Of a DNA stretch of 19,644 nucleotides, positions 7,029 to 15,101 are shown one piece after another; the first letter of the stretch is position 1; every line of letters begins with the position of its first letter. This DNA comes from CAZEQH01 sp964566875 (GTDB lineage Bacteria; Patescibacteriota; Minisyncoccia; Minisyncoccales; JANBVM01). The stretch lies in NCBI GenBank assembly GCA_964566875.1, contig CAZMJM010000011.1, forward strand, positions 1-19,644, in the 5' to 3' direction. The notes beneath the pieces were generated by a model, which saw only the letters and a program-made list of their open reading frames with translations, made no database searches and was not told the DNA's origin. The translations under genes and the position numbers were made by a program.

Positions 7029-8654
7029 ATGATTGTTTACCTTATAACCTTGCTGTGGTTCCTCAGGCAAACTAAATCCATCCTGTTTTGGCTGTATCTT
7101 TGGCAGTTGAAGGAATATCATATCGGACGCTTTATAGACCATTTCAGGACCTGGCAGGGTAAGAAGCTTTTGGTTAATTGGCTCTTCACCCTGAAGTCGA
7201 TAGTGTTTGGCGGCTTCTTGATTCTGGGATTGACGAGAGAGAACGATGGAGCCGTGGTTGCTTTAAGCGTTTTCCTGCTCCTGCTCTATGCAGCGGAAGC
7301 GGCAAAGATGTTCTTTGATTTATTCCGGCGGAAACTGAAGAGGCCGGTTTTCACTTTCAAAATGGTTTTCCTTCTTCTGGCGGCCCTTTCGCTGGAACTG
7401 TTTTATTTTCTGTCGTCTTATTACTCCAAAGGTTTTGTCGCCCGGCTTTTATTGTTTGATATTGTTACCCCATTGGCAGTTTCCGGTATAGTTTTGCTTT
7501 TCCAGCCTGCGGCCTATTTTTTAAGGAACAGGGTAATCCGGAAGGCTGCCGCGCAGATGGAGAGTTCCAAAAACCTATTGGTGATAGGCATAACCGGAAG
7601 TTATGGAAAAACCTCTACCAAAGAGCTGCTGGCAGCTATCCTATCCCAGCGGTTTAAGGTCGCCAGGACCAGAGAGCATAGGAATTCAGAGATAGGGGTG
7701 GCGCTTTCCGTTTTAAATGATTTGAAGCCAGAGCACGAAGTCTTTGTGGTTGAAATGGGTGCCTACAATAAGGGAGGTATCCGGTTGCTCTGCGATATCG
7801 TCAAACCCAAGATGGGGATTCTTACCGGTATCAACCAGCAGCACCTGGCTACCTTCGGGTCCCTGGAGAACATAATTGCCGCCAAATACGAGCTTATCGA
7901 GAGCCTCCCTGGAGATGGCACCGCCTTCTTCAATGGGAATAACAAGTACTGTCGGGAGCTTTATGAAAAAACGAAGATTAACAAGAAGATAGTCTTTTTC
8001 CCCTCACAAAATAAGGGGGACATATTTATTGAAGACGTTAGAAAAGGGAAGGAGGCCGTCAGTTTCAAGGCGGCCGACGGTCAAGGTGATATCGCCGATT
8101 TCACGGTAGAAACGATAGGAACGCATAATCTTGAGAACCTTATGCTGGCGGTTTCCTGTGCCCATCACCTGGGCATGAGCCTGGAAGAAATAGCTTCTGC
8201 CCTCCGGAAGATAAAAAGCCTCCAGACAGGGATGAGGATAATCGGCGGAATAGGGGGATTTGATGTCATCGACTCGACCTACTCTGCTAATCCCAGCGGG
8301 GTTAAAGCTCATCTGGACCATCTCAGTCTGTGGTCAGGTAAAAAGGTGATTGTCATGTCCTGCCTGATTGAGTTGGCGGGAGCGTCCAGAGAGGTCCACC
8401 GGGAAATAGGAAAAAAGATAGGGGAAGTATGCGATCTGGCCGTTATGGTCAACCGGGGATGCGTAAGAGAAATAATCAAGGGAGCGGCCGAGAGCGAGGG
8501 GGGTGAGAAAAAAATATTTTTTTCCGATTCGGCACGGGAAATTGCAGACAGGGTAAGGGAATTGGGTGGTGAGGATAGCGTCCTGCTGCTTGAAGGAAGG
8601 CTGCCGAAAAAAGTAATTACCTCCCTTACGGGGAGAAATCACAGCGGGAAATAA
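7029..8654 (+). CDS. Membrane-embedded Mur ligase (MurF-like ATPase and C-terminal domains)
   Basis: A protein of 541 aa from the ATG at 7029. A TTG at 7023 overlapping the hydrolase stop would add two residues. Residues 1-160 are hydrophobic, with about five membrane helices. Mur ligase domains follow directly: the P-loop ITGSYGKTSTKE (G190, K194, T195), HRNSEIGVALSVL, EMGAYNKGGI, and GINQQHLATFGSLENIIAAK, the block before the carbamylated lysine in MurF-type enzymes. The C-terminal domain carries IDSTYSANPSG, like the DxYNANP of MurF. MurF joins D-Ala-D-Ala to the UDP-MurNAc-tripeptide. The usual N-terminal UDP-binding domain of about 80-100 residues is absent and the membrane domain stands in its place. 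The substrate may therefore be lipid-linked (inference). It sits between a hydrolase and a FemX-like ligase. Confidence 0.85.
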   Translation: MIVYLITLLWFLRQTKSILFWLYLWQLKEYHIGRFIDHFRTWQGKKLLVNWLFTLKSIVFGGFLILGLTRENDGAVVALSVFLLLLYAAEAAKMFFDLFRRKLKRPVFTFKMVFLLLAALSLELFYFLSSYYSKGFVARLLLFDIVTPLAVSGIVLLFQPAAYFLRNRVIRKAAAQMESSKNLLVIGITGSYGKTSTKELLAAILSQRFKVARTREHRNSEIGVALSVLNDLKPEHEVFVVEMGAYNKGGIRLLCDIVKPKMGILTGINQQHLATFGSLENIIAAKYELIESLPGDGTAFFNGNNKYCRELYEKTKINKKIVFFPSQNKGDIFIEDVRKGKEAVSFKAADGQGDIADFTVETIGTHNLENLMLAVSCAHHLGMSLEEIASALRKIKSLQTGMRIIGGIGGFDVIDSTYSANPSGVKAHLDHLSLWSGKKVIVMSCLIELAGASREVHREIGKKIGEVCDLAVMVNRGCVREIIKGAAESEGGEKKIFFSDSAREIADRVRELGGEDSVLLLEGRLPKKVITSLTGRNHSGK

Positions 8655-8659
8655 ATTTT

Positions 8660-9685
8660 ATGTACAGCGTAAAAGAAATAAAAAACAAACGACTTTGGGA
8701 AGACTATATCTCTAGGTGCAGCGATAAAACCTTTCTCCAGTCCTGGAATTGGGGGCGGTTTAACGAGGATATGGGGGACCAGGTTTACTATCTGGGAATT
8801 TTCCAAGACACCGAACTTCTGGGAACGGCTTTGGTGGTTAAGACTGCCGCCCGCCGAGGGAATTTTCTGTTAGTACCCCACGGGCCGAACGTGGTCCAAT
8901 CGGCCAACAGAAAGAAGGTTCTGGAGGTTCTGACGGAAAGGCTTAGGAAAATGGCTGATGAAGGAGATATTGATTTTATCAGGGTGGCGCCAATCTGGCA
9001 GAGGAGTGAGGAGAGCGAGAGGATTTTTCGGGAATTTGACTTTCGGGAAGCTCCCATCCACGTACATCCGGAGCTGACCTGGGAGTTGGATATGGCGCCC
9101 GCGGAGGAAACCATTATGGCGGGAATGAGAAAGACCACCCGCTATCTTATCAGGAAAGCCTTGCGTGAGAGAGAATTGCACATAGAGAAGAGCCGGGATG
9201 TGAGCAGCGTCGCAGAATTCAATAATCTCTATCAGGCTACCAAAGACAGACATTCTTTCGTACCCTTTTCACTGGACTATTTGGAAAAGGAATTCGCCGC
9301 ATTTTCCGGGGACGAGCAAATTTCCGTGTTCCTGGCCAAGTACCGGGAGGAGACCCTGTCTTCGGGTATTTTTATCTTTTGGCAAGGAATTGGATTTTAT
9401 CACCACGGGGCTTCTTCGCAGAAGTATCCTAAAGTACCTGCTTCTTATCTGCTGCTCTGGGAAGCCATTAAAGAGGCCAGAAGAAGGGGCTGCAGGAAAT
9501 TCAATTTCTGGGGCGTTTCCCCGCCCGAAGACAGGAAACATCCCTGGGCCGGGCTCAGCCTCTTTAAAGAGGGATTCGGGGGAAACTACCATTATTATGT
9601 TAAGACCCAGGACATTCCCGTTTCCGCGAAATATTGGTTTACCTTTTTAATCGAGAGCGTAAGGAAGGTGAAGAGGGGATTTTAA
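8660..9685 (+). CDS. FemAB/FemX-type peptidoglycan bridge aminoacyltransferase
   Basis: A 341-aa protein of the FemABX family, which transfers amino acids from aminoacyl-tRNA to the stem-peptide side chain of peptidoglycan precursors at the cytoplasmic face of the membrane. Two GNAT-like halves can be seen: an N-terminal one with FLQSWNWGRF (24-33) and LLVPHGPNV, and a C-terminal one with MRKTTRYLIRKA, HHGASSQKYPKVPASYLLLWEAIKEA, and the family-typical FNFWGVSPPED then FKEGFGG. The long coiled-coil insertion of staphylococcal FemA is not present, as in FemX-type members. The attached amino acid cannot be predicted. It lies 5 nt after the Mur ligase and shares a transcript with serS and lysS. 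Confidence 0.9.
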   Translation: MYSVKEIKNKRLWEDYISRCSDKTFLQSWNWGRFNEDMGDQVYYLGIFQDTELLGTALVVKTAARRGNFLLVPHGPNVVQSANRKKVLEVLTERLRKMADEGDIDFIRVAPIWQRSEESERIFREFDFREAPIHVHPELTWELDMAPAEETIMAGMRKTTRYLIRKALRERELHIEKSRDVSSVAEFNNLYQATKDRHSFVPFSLDYLEKEFAAFSGDEQISVFLAKYREETLSSGIFIFWQGIGFYHHGASSQKYPKVPASYLLLWEAIKEARRRGCRKFNFWGVSPPEDRKHPWAGLSLFKEGFGGNYHYYVKTQDIPVSAKYWFTFLIESVRKVKRGF

Positions 9686-9690
9686 TAATC

Positions 9691-10527
9691 ATGAAAAGCT
9701 ACCGCCGGCCGCATAGGTTTAAGAAAAAAAAACCGATATTCAAAAATCGTTTTTTTTGGCTGGTGATTTTAGGTTGTTTATTAGTTTCCGGTCTTATCTA
9801 TCTCTTAGTTTTTTCCGATTTTTTTAAGATTAAACAGATTGAGGTTACGGGGAACGAAGAAGTGACAGCCGATGACTTGATAAACAATGTTGATAAGGAG
9901 CTTAAGGAGGGAGGCGGGATTATTCCTTCCGATAACATCCTCTTCATAAACAAGGACAATATAAAAGAAGAGCTGTTTCGTGTTTTTCCTCAGATATCTG
10001 ACCTGGTCATTGAAAGGAAATGGCCGGGCATTTTAAGATTGAGGCCCATCGAGAGACAGGGCGCAGCCCTGTTCTGTATAGACAGGAGAAGCGGAGAAGG
10101 CGGGGATATCCATGAAGAATGCTTTGTTATGGACCGGGAAGGCATAGTCTTTAAACCGGGGGATGGCAGCCCTTCACTACCTAAAATCAAACAGGAATCT
10201 TTTACAGAAGGAGAAATAAAACTCGGCAGTCAGATGATTGATGCGGATGTTTTAGATAAGATGCTCAATATCTACGGCAAGATTACGGCCAGCCTGGATA
10301 TTAAGATAGGGGAGATATCTTTTGTTTCTGAAGAAATGGTCATCCTTAAAACCGTTGAAGGATGGGATATTTACGTCAGCCTGATAAAGGACATTGACTG
10401 GCAGGTTACCAAGCTCAAGGCGGTACTGGAAAATTACCTTCCTCCGGAGAAGAGAAATAATCTGGAATACGTGGAATTGAGGTTTGGGAATCTTGCCCCC
10501 TTCAAAGAGAAAGGGGATGAGGAATAG
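9691..10527 (+). CDS. ftsQ: FtsQ/DivIB-like cell division protein with POTRA domain
   Basis: A 278-aa bitopic membrane protein. A very basic cytoplasmic tail (MKSYRRPHRFKKKK) is followed by one membrane helix at about residues 22-42, then a POTRA domain starting FFKIKQIEVTGNEEVTADDL and continuing through the RKWPGILRLRPIER region. A beta domain then ends in YVELRFGNLAPFK, which is characteristic of FtsQ. FtsQ links early and late divisome proteins. An in-frame ATG at 9634 would overlap the previous gene by 52 nt. The ATG at 9691 is preferred because the basic tail then directly precedes the helix and a GAGGGG lies at 9672-9677. No ftsA or ftsZ follows; the next gene is convergent. Confidence 0.85.
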   Translation: MKSYRRPHRFKKKKPIFKNRFFWLVILGCLLVSGLIYLLVFSDFFKIKQIEVTGNEEVTADDLINNVDKELKEGGGIIPSDNILFINKDNIKEELFRVFPQISDLVIERKWPGILRLRPIERQGAALFCIDRRSGEGGDIHEECFVMDREGIVFKPGDGSPSLPKIKQESFTEGEIKLGSQMIDADVLDKMLNIYGKITASLDIKIGEISFVSEEMVILKTVEGWDIYVSLIKDIDWQVTKLKAVLENYLPPEKRNNLEYVELRFGNLAPFKEKGDEE

Positions 10528-12273
10528 CTAGTCTATGTGATAGATGAAGATGGATTTCCCCGCTCTGGTTACCGGAGTGTAGTCGTTTAACCATAGGTAA
10601 TAGCCGGTGGGCTGGTCATATCCGGGAACGGGGTTTCCTCTCCCGCCTTGCAAAGAAGTGGCGGATATGGCTATCCATCCTTTTTGAGGCCCCTGATGGG
10701 CATCGAGGCCTTCGGCCCTGTCTCCAAGATAGTATTTAACGTCTGCGCCTCCGAAATAATCCACCTTGATTTTTTCTACTTTGTTAGCTTCTACCCAGGC
10801 CTGCAATCGTTTTAGGTCCTGGCCCCAATCGTAGTTGGAGTCAACCACGTATTTATAGCCGTTGTCCGGACCGCCACCTATTTCATTGAAGTAGGAAAGA
10901 TAGGAAGGGTAGGCGCTCAGAGACGAGGAGGCGTACCAGAGAACAAGGAAAATTATCACGTAACTCAATGAATTCCTCCAGGAGGGATTTTTTATTTCCT
11001 TTAAACCCGCTGTCAGGGAGGAAAACACCAGCATATAGATGAAGGGAAAGGTGGGCAGGATGTGCCTCACTCCGATGTTAAGATTCCCGGTGACAGAAGC
11101 TCCCCAATAGATTGCCAGCAGGGTTATCATGGAAAAAGAAGCAATATGGTCAACAAGCCATTGGCGCAATCTCTGTATCGGCTTTTCCCAGAGAGGCGTC
11201 TTAATCAAAACAATGGCGGCCAAAAACAAGGCTATAAGGGCGAGGATATGAAAGGCCAGGGGTACTTTCATCAGATAAACCATGGGGAAGTAATACCACC
11301 ATCCCGAACCCGATATCATCCCTAAAAAGTAGACCGTGTTGCCGAAGGCGGTTCTCTGGGTAGCCATCATCAGTCCGAAGAAGTAATGGCCCAAAGCCCT
11401 TAAGACGGGTTTGTCGGCCATCCAGACAACGATGTCCCTTAGAGTCGGCATAGGGGAAGATGATAATATCTCCATAGTGTCGGCCACCTGCTTGGCGACG
11501 GGGTAATTTGAAGTGTGCCAGAGGTAAACGGGCAGAATAACCGCTACTACCCCGATTAAACCGGCCGCGACGCTGAGGAGGATATAACGGAGAATGTTTT
11601 TCTTAGCGGCCAGGGCATAAACTATGGTGGTTATGCCAAGAGACGGTATCAAGAGTATCATGGAAAATTTCAGGAGCATGGCAAATCCGAATATCAAACC
11701 CGCGATTATCACGTTCTTTATATTGGGATTACGGAGGAAGTTCAGCCAGAAGTAGGTGGCCAGGACGAATCCCAGGGCAGCGCCTACATCCGTGGTGACG
11801 AGCCGGCCGTGCGCCAGGAAAGTGGGGGAAAAGGTAAAGGCGGTCAGCACCAGGAGTGCCGTTTCCTTATTAAATTCTTTTTTGGCCCACCGGAATAGGA
11901 ACCATCCCAGGAATAGGAGGACGAGAATCATCGGCATCCTGGCCCAAAAAATCATCTGGTCAGCGTTATTTCCCGAATTAAACAATAATTCCCAGCCGTA
12001 CCACCATTGGGCGTTGATTCCATCTGTCCAGGCGGGAGACTGGGATGGGAAGTTAACGTTCATAAACAGCAGCGGGAAAGCTGCCAGGTCCTTAATCAGC
12101 GGAGGGTGTTCCGGATTTATCCTGAAATCTCTCTGTGAGAGATAAGAATATCCGGCGGGGATGTGGGAAAGTTCATCCATAGTGAGTGAATCCCCTAAAA
12201 TGCTTGAAAAAGCCGTGAGGCCCATTATAAACAGCATTATTATGGCGACGAGATTGGTGACTTTGTCTGACAT
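10528..12273 (-). CDS. GT-C membrane glycosyltransferase, family 39/PMT-like
   Basis: A 581-aa polytopic protein with about 10-12 membrane helices. The first periplasmic loop carries D33-E34 in TMDELSHIPAGYSYL, followed by INPEHPPLIKDL. This Asp-Glu plus EHPP pattern is typical of bacterial PMT_2/ArnT-like transferases that use a polyprenyl-phosphate-linked sugar on the outer face of the membrane. A soluble C-terminal segment (YKYVVDSNYDWGQDLKRLQAWV, split around residue 480) is common in this group. The acceptor (protein, lipid or polysaccharide) is unknown. Its stop abuts the ftsQ stop with no spacer. Upstream of its ATG lie an 11-bp tandem repeat and an assembly gap, so its promoter cannot be seen. 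Confidence 0.85.
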   Translation of the reverse strand: MSDKVTNLVAIIMLFIMGLTAFSSILGDSLTMDELSHIPAGYSYLSQRDFRINPEHPPLIKDLAAFPLLFMNVNFPSQSPAWTDGINAQWWYGWELLFNSGNNADQMIFWARMPMILVLLFLGWFLFRWAKKEFNKETALLVLTAFTFSPTFLAHGRLVTTDVGAALGFVLATYFWLNFLRNPNIKNVIIAGLIFGFAMLLKFSMILLIPSLGITTIVYALAAKKNILRYILLSVAAGLIGVVAVILPVYLWHTSNYPVAKQVADTMEILSSSPMPTLRDIVVWMADKPVLRALGHYFFGLMMATQRTAFGNTVYFLGMISGSGWWYYFPMVYLMKVPLAFHILALIALFLAAIVLIKTPLWEKPIQRLRQWLVDHIASFSMITLLAIYWGASVTGNLNIGVRHILPTFPFIYMLVFSSLTAGLKEIKNPSWRNSLSYVIIFLVLWYASSSLSAYPSYLSYFNEIGGGPDNGYKYVVDSNYDWGQDLKRLQAWVEANKVEKIKVDYFGGADVKYYLGDRAEGLDAHQGPQKGWIAISATSLQGGRGNPVPGYDQPTGYYLWLNDYTPVTRAGKSIFIYHID

Positions 12274-12286
12274 GGTTTTATTTTTA

Positions 12287-12320
12287 TTTTTTAAACCTTT
12301 TTTAAACCTTTTTTAAACCT
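12287..12320. repeat. 11-bp tandem repeat running into an assembly gap
   Basis: Three perfect copies of TTTTTTAAACC (12287-12297, 12298-12308, 12309-12319), plus the first T of a fourth, end exactly at the N run. The array probably continues into the unsequenced part and may have caused the assembly break. It sits 13 nt upstream of the start codon of the minus-strand glycosyltransferase gene, so it could lie in its promoter or leader. Confidence 0.85.
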
Positions 12321-12420
12321 NNNNNNNNNNNNNNNNNNNNNNNNNNNNNNNNNNNNNNNNNNNNNNNNNNNNNNNNNNNNNNNNNNNNNNNNNNNNNNNN
12401 NNNNNNNNNNNNNNNNNNNN
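12321..12420. other. Assembly gap (100 N)
   Basis: A run of exactly 100 N, the usual placeholder for a scaffold gap of unknown length. The two flanking glycosyltransferase genes each look complete (start at 12273, stop at 12424-12426), so the gap interrupts no visible gene, though it could hide one. Confidence 0.95.
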
Positions 12421-12423
12421 ATA

Positions 12424-14031
12424 TTATATTTGATATATCAAGGTTTTATCTTCCGTTAAGACCTTTCCTTTTGGAAAAAATTTTTCTAGCTGTTCTTCTA
12501 TCTGGGTATCTGGGTGCAGAGTTATCACTATGGTTTTCTGCCCTTCGTCAGAGATATCCTTTACTTGTTCCGGCAGAATGTAATGGGCGCGGAGGCCGCC
12601 GTATTTCGCATTCTCCATAAACATTACGGTTTGGGCGGGCATGGGAAGGCCGTTCGGCCAGGGCACCGGCACTCCGGAAGCGTTGACCACCACGACCTTA
12701 TTTACGCCGGCTGGGAGGGAATTCAGGTAATTGCCTATTAAAACATAATCCTGAGCGAAAGCGTTTCGGGTTTCCTGGTTTAATCCCCATTGGAAAAAAT
12801 ACTTATTGAATTGAAACATCACTATCATAAATAAGAAAAGACAGGAACTTACGATTATTAGTCTTCTGAATTTGGAGCTTTCCAAAAGCCATTGGAAAAT
12901 GGTCAGTGAGGCCAGGCCGCAAAAAAGATAAACTGCAGGTATCACTCCGATGGTGCGGAGGGCGTGAGGCGCTCCTTCTGCCGTCAGAATGCCTGGCAAG
13001 AGGGTAATAAGAAACCAGAGAATGAGAAAGAAGTAAGAAAAAAAAGGCAGCCAATTTTTCCGGCGAAAGGCGGCGAACCCTTTCGCTAAGGATATCATTA
13101 TGCCGGTCAGGAATAGAAGGCCTACGGGCCAAAACAGTTGTGGGGAACCGGCCAGATTATGGCGCCAGTTTCCGTCTCCATGGAAATTAAACATTCCTAG
13201 ATAGAGAAATAGATTACGGAAGAAAAGCTTCACCGGATTTTCCTGGGCAAAAACCAGGACCTGAGAAGCCCGTTCCATGAAATCTCCGGAGTTAGCGATA
13301 AAATAGATAACCAGGGGTAAAACTACCAGGCCGATAGACAGCAGATTGATGAAAGAAATGAAGAGGAAATCTTTTATTCTGCCTTTTTCTTTGGCGATCC
13401 AGAACCACAGAGCAAAAACCGCCAGGAGCAGGATGGGTATCAGCCGGAAACTTGTATAGGTATAAAAACCTAATCCAAAGACAATTCCGGCGCCAACGGC
13501 ATTACAGTAAGCCCTCTTGCCTGCTCTGCCCTCCAGAACGGCTATTCTAAGCGCCTTGAGCAGGAAATAGAAAGAAAAGACCATAATGAGGGGAAACATT
13601 ATGGCCCGGAATACGATGCGGGAGAAATTAACGTGCCAGAAAGAAACCGCCAGGAAAAACGAAGAAGCCAGGCTGATATTCTCCGCCCGGTTTTTATCCC
13701 CCAGGGCTTGAGAAAAAAGCTCCTTTCCCAGGAGAAAAAAACCAATGATGGTCAGGAATCCCATTAGGGCCGGAACGATTCTGGCAGACCAGATAGACGT
13801 TCCAAAAACCGAGAAAGAAACCGCCAGCAGCCAGACAAAAAAACCCTCTCTACCGTTGTTTTCAGAATAAAACAGCCCGAATTTGCCTGTTTTCAGTGTC
13901 TGGAAAGCCTCGTTTCCGTTGATAGCCTCATCAGGATAAAAACCGGGCGGCAGCATTTCCAGGCGCCATACCCTTAAAAACAAAGCCAAAGCCAGGATGA
14001 TTAAAAAGATAATTATTTGGTTTCCCTTCAT
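12424..14031 (-). CDS. GT-C membrane glycosyltransferase, ArnT/PMT-like
   Basis: A 535-aa polytopic membrane protein. It starts with one helix, then LPPGFYPDEAINGNEA, where D34-E35 is the conserved acidic pair of the first extracytoplasmic loop in GT-C enzymes of the ArnT/PMT group. About 10-11 further hydrophobic segments follow. The C-terminal 110 residues are more soluble and include VVVVNASGVPVPWPNG and a final beta-rich stretch. It is probably a dolichol-phosphate-mannose or undecaprenyl-phosphate-sugar dependent transferase; donor and acceptor cannot be told. Its ATG is 3 nt after the corA stop, so the two genes form an operon. The stop lies 3 nt from the assembly gap. Sequence similarity to the glycosyltransferase at 10528-12273 is only at the level of the fold. 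Confidence 0.82.
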   Translation of the reverse strand: MKGNQIIIFLIILALALFLRVWRLEMLPPGFYPDEAINGNEAFQTLKTGKFGLFYSENNGREGFFVWLLAVSFSVFGTSIWSARIVPALMGFLTIIGFFLLGKELFSQALGDKNRAENISLASSFFLAVSFWHVNFSRIVFRAIMFPLIMVFSFYFLLKALRIAVLEGRAGKRAYCNAVGAGIVFGLGFYTYTSFRLIPILLLAVFALWFWIAKEKGRIKDFLFISFINLLSIGLVVLPLVIYFIANSGDFMERASQVLVFAQENPVKLFFRNLFLYLGMFNFHGDGNWRHNLAGSPQLFWPVGLLFLTGIMISLAKGFAAFRRKNWLPFFSYFFLILWFLITLLPGILTAEGAPHALRTIGVIPAVYLFCGLASLTIFQWLLESSKFRRLIIVSSCLFLFMIVMFQFNKYFFQWGLNQETRNAFAQDYVLIGNYLNSLPAGVNKVVVVNASGVPVPWPNGLPMPAQTVMFMENAKYGGLRAHYILPEQVKDISDEGQKTIVITLHPDTQIEEQLEKFFPKGKVLTEDKTLIYQI

Positions 14032-14034
14032 TTT

Positions 14035-14952
14035 TTACAGCCACTTCTTCTTCCGGAAGTAGGCTATCATTACCCCCGCCACGATTAGCATCAGAATTAC
14101 CATTATCCAAAAACCTCCCTGAGAATACATCAAGGGGAGGGAAACGGGGAAATTCATTCCCCACATGGAGGAGATAAGCGTTAGGGGCAGCAATACCACG
14201 GAGAATATGGTCAGTATTTTGATGATTTCGTTTATCCTGGTCGACAGGAGGGATTGATTGGTATCCTCCAGTGATAAGATGACCTCTTTATAACTCTCCA
14301 GGCCATTAAGGATCTGGTCGTAGGTTCCTGCAAGGTCAGAAAAATAAGGCAGTATGGTCTGGCCGAAGAAGGCCGGACCTTCCTTTACAAGGGAGTCCAG
14401 TATTTCGTTCTGCGGCTCTACTATGCGCCAGAAATTTATTATGTCTGTTTTGACAAGGGATATCTCCAGCACCATCTCCTTCTCTCGTTCCTGAAACATT
14501 TCTCTTTCTATCATGTTCAACCTCTTGTTTATCTGGGCCAGCTTGGTCAGGCAGTTTTTCCAGAAAGCGCTCAGGATGTAGTAAAGCAGAGGGCCTATGC
14601 CATTCGTCATATAACTGTTTCTCGCTTCCTGCTGCTGCTGGCAGCTCTTGAAAAGGTCCTTAACGGGATTGATGGATTTATAGTGGCTGGTAATAAGGGT
14701 GTCTTTAGTGGCGATGATATTGAGCTCTCTGGGAGTGGTAATCCTTTTTTCCTTGTCGTAAACGGGATAGTAGAGAATCATGAAAATGTAGTCCTTATAA
14801 TGCTCAACCTTGGGCCTTAATCCCGGGTGGAGCAGTTCATCAAGAACCACAGGGTGGATGTTAAACCTCTTCCTGAGGAAGTTTAAATCCTTTCTGGTCG
14901 GCCTCTGGATGTTTATCCAGGCCGTTTTATTATGCTTTATTACTTTTCTCAT
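14035..14952 (-). CDS. corA: CorA-family divalent metal ion transporter
   Basis: A 305-aa CorA channel protein for Mg2+ (or Co2+/Ni2+). A cytoplasmic N-terminal alpha/beta domain opens with WINIQRPTRKDLNFL and HPVVLDELLHPGLRPKVE. Long helices follow (about 125-245), then membrane helix 1 (about 247-263) ending in the selectivity motif G265-M266-N267, and membrane helix 2 (about 283-299). The basic tail RKKKWL is typical. The loop after GMN (FPVSLPLMYSQGG) is short but normal. It is first in a minus-strand pair with the ArnT-like transferase. On its strand a TAAAAT lies 6 nt before the ATG, so the transcript may again be leaderless; the -35 is poor. Confidence 0.93.
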   Translation of the reverse strand: MRKVIKHNKTAWINIQRPTRKDLNFLRKRFNIHPVVLDELLHPGLRPKVEHYKDYIFMILYYPVYDKEKRITTPRELNIIATKDTLITSHYKSINPVKDLFKSCQQQQEARNSYMTNGIGPLLYYILSAFWKNCLTKLAQINKRLNMIEREMFQEREKEMVLEISLVKTDIINFWRIVEPQNEILDSLVKEGPAFFGQTILPYFSDLAGTYDQILNGLESYKEVILSLEDTNQSLLSTRINEIIKILTIFSVVLLPLTLISSMWGMNFPVSLPLMYSQGGFWIMVILMLIVAGVMIAYFRKKKWL

Positions 14953-14958
14953 TCTTTT

Positions 14959-14964
14959 ATTTTA
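14959..14964 (-). promoter_or_regulatory. Possible -10 element of corA
   Basis: On the minus strand TAAAAT stands 6 nt before the corA ATG, the same spacing as TATAAT to the mreC ATG. The -35 position holds only a T-run, and the whole stretch is AT-rich, so this is weak. Confidence 0.25.
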
Positions 14965-14974
14965 CTATATTATT

Positions 14975-14980
14975 AGGAGG
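14975..14980 (+). promoter_or_regulatory. Orphan strong Shine-Dalgarno next to the gap
   Basis: AGGAGG on the + strand, followed by an A-rich stretch and an AT that abuts the gap (14994-14995). It may serve a + strand gene that starts at or inside the gap, perhaps the lysine-rich protein continuing at 15096. No other gene in the window has such a perfect site, so it stands out. It cannot be tested while the gap is open. Confidence 0.35.
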
Positions 14981-14995
14981 AAAAAAACCAACCAT

Positions 14996-15095
14996 NNNNN
15001 NNNNNNNNNNNNNNNNNNNNNNNNNNNNNNNNNNNNNNNNNNNNNNNNNNNNNNNNNNNNNNNNNNNNNNNNNNNNNNNNNNNNNNNNNNNNNNN
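14996..15095. other. Assembly gap (100 N)
   Basis: A run of exactly 100 N, probably a gap of unknown length. It separates the divergent corA start region from the lysine-rich protein gene, and it may hide the 5' end of that gene and its promoter. Confidence 0.95.
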
Positions 15096-15101
15096 AAGAG
15101 A

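Noticed and set aside
9634..9690. Upstream ATG for ftsQ overlapping the FemX-like gene
   Set aside because: It would add 19 residues that are only the FemX C-terminus in another frame. The ATG at 9691 places the basic tail right before the membrane helix.
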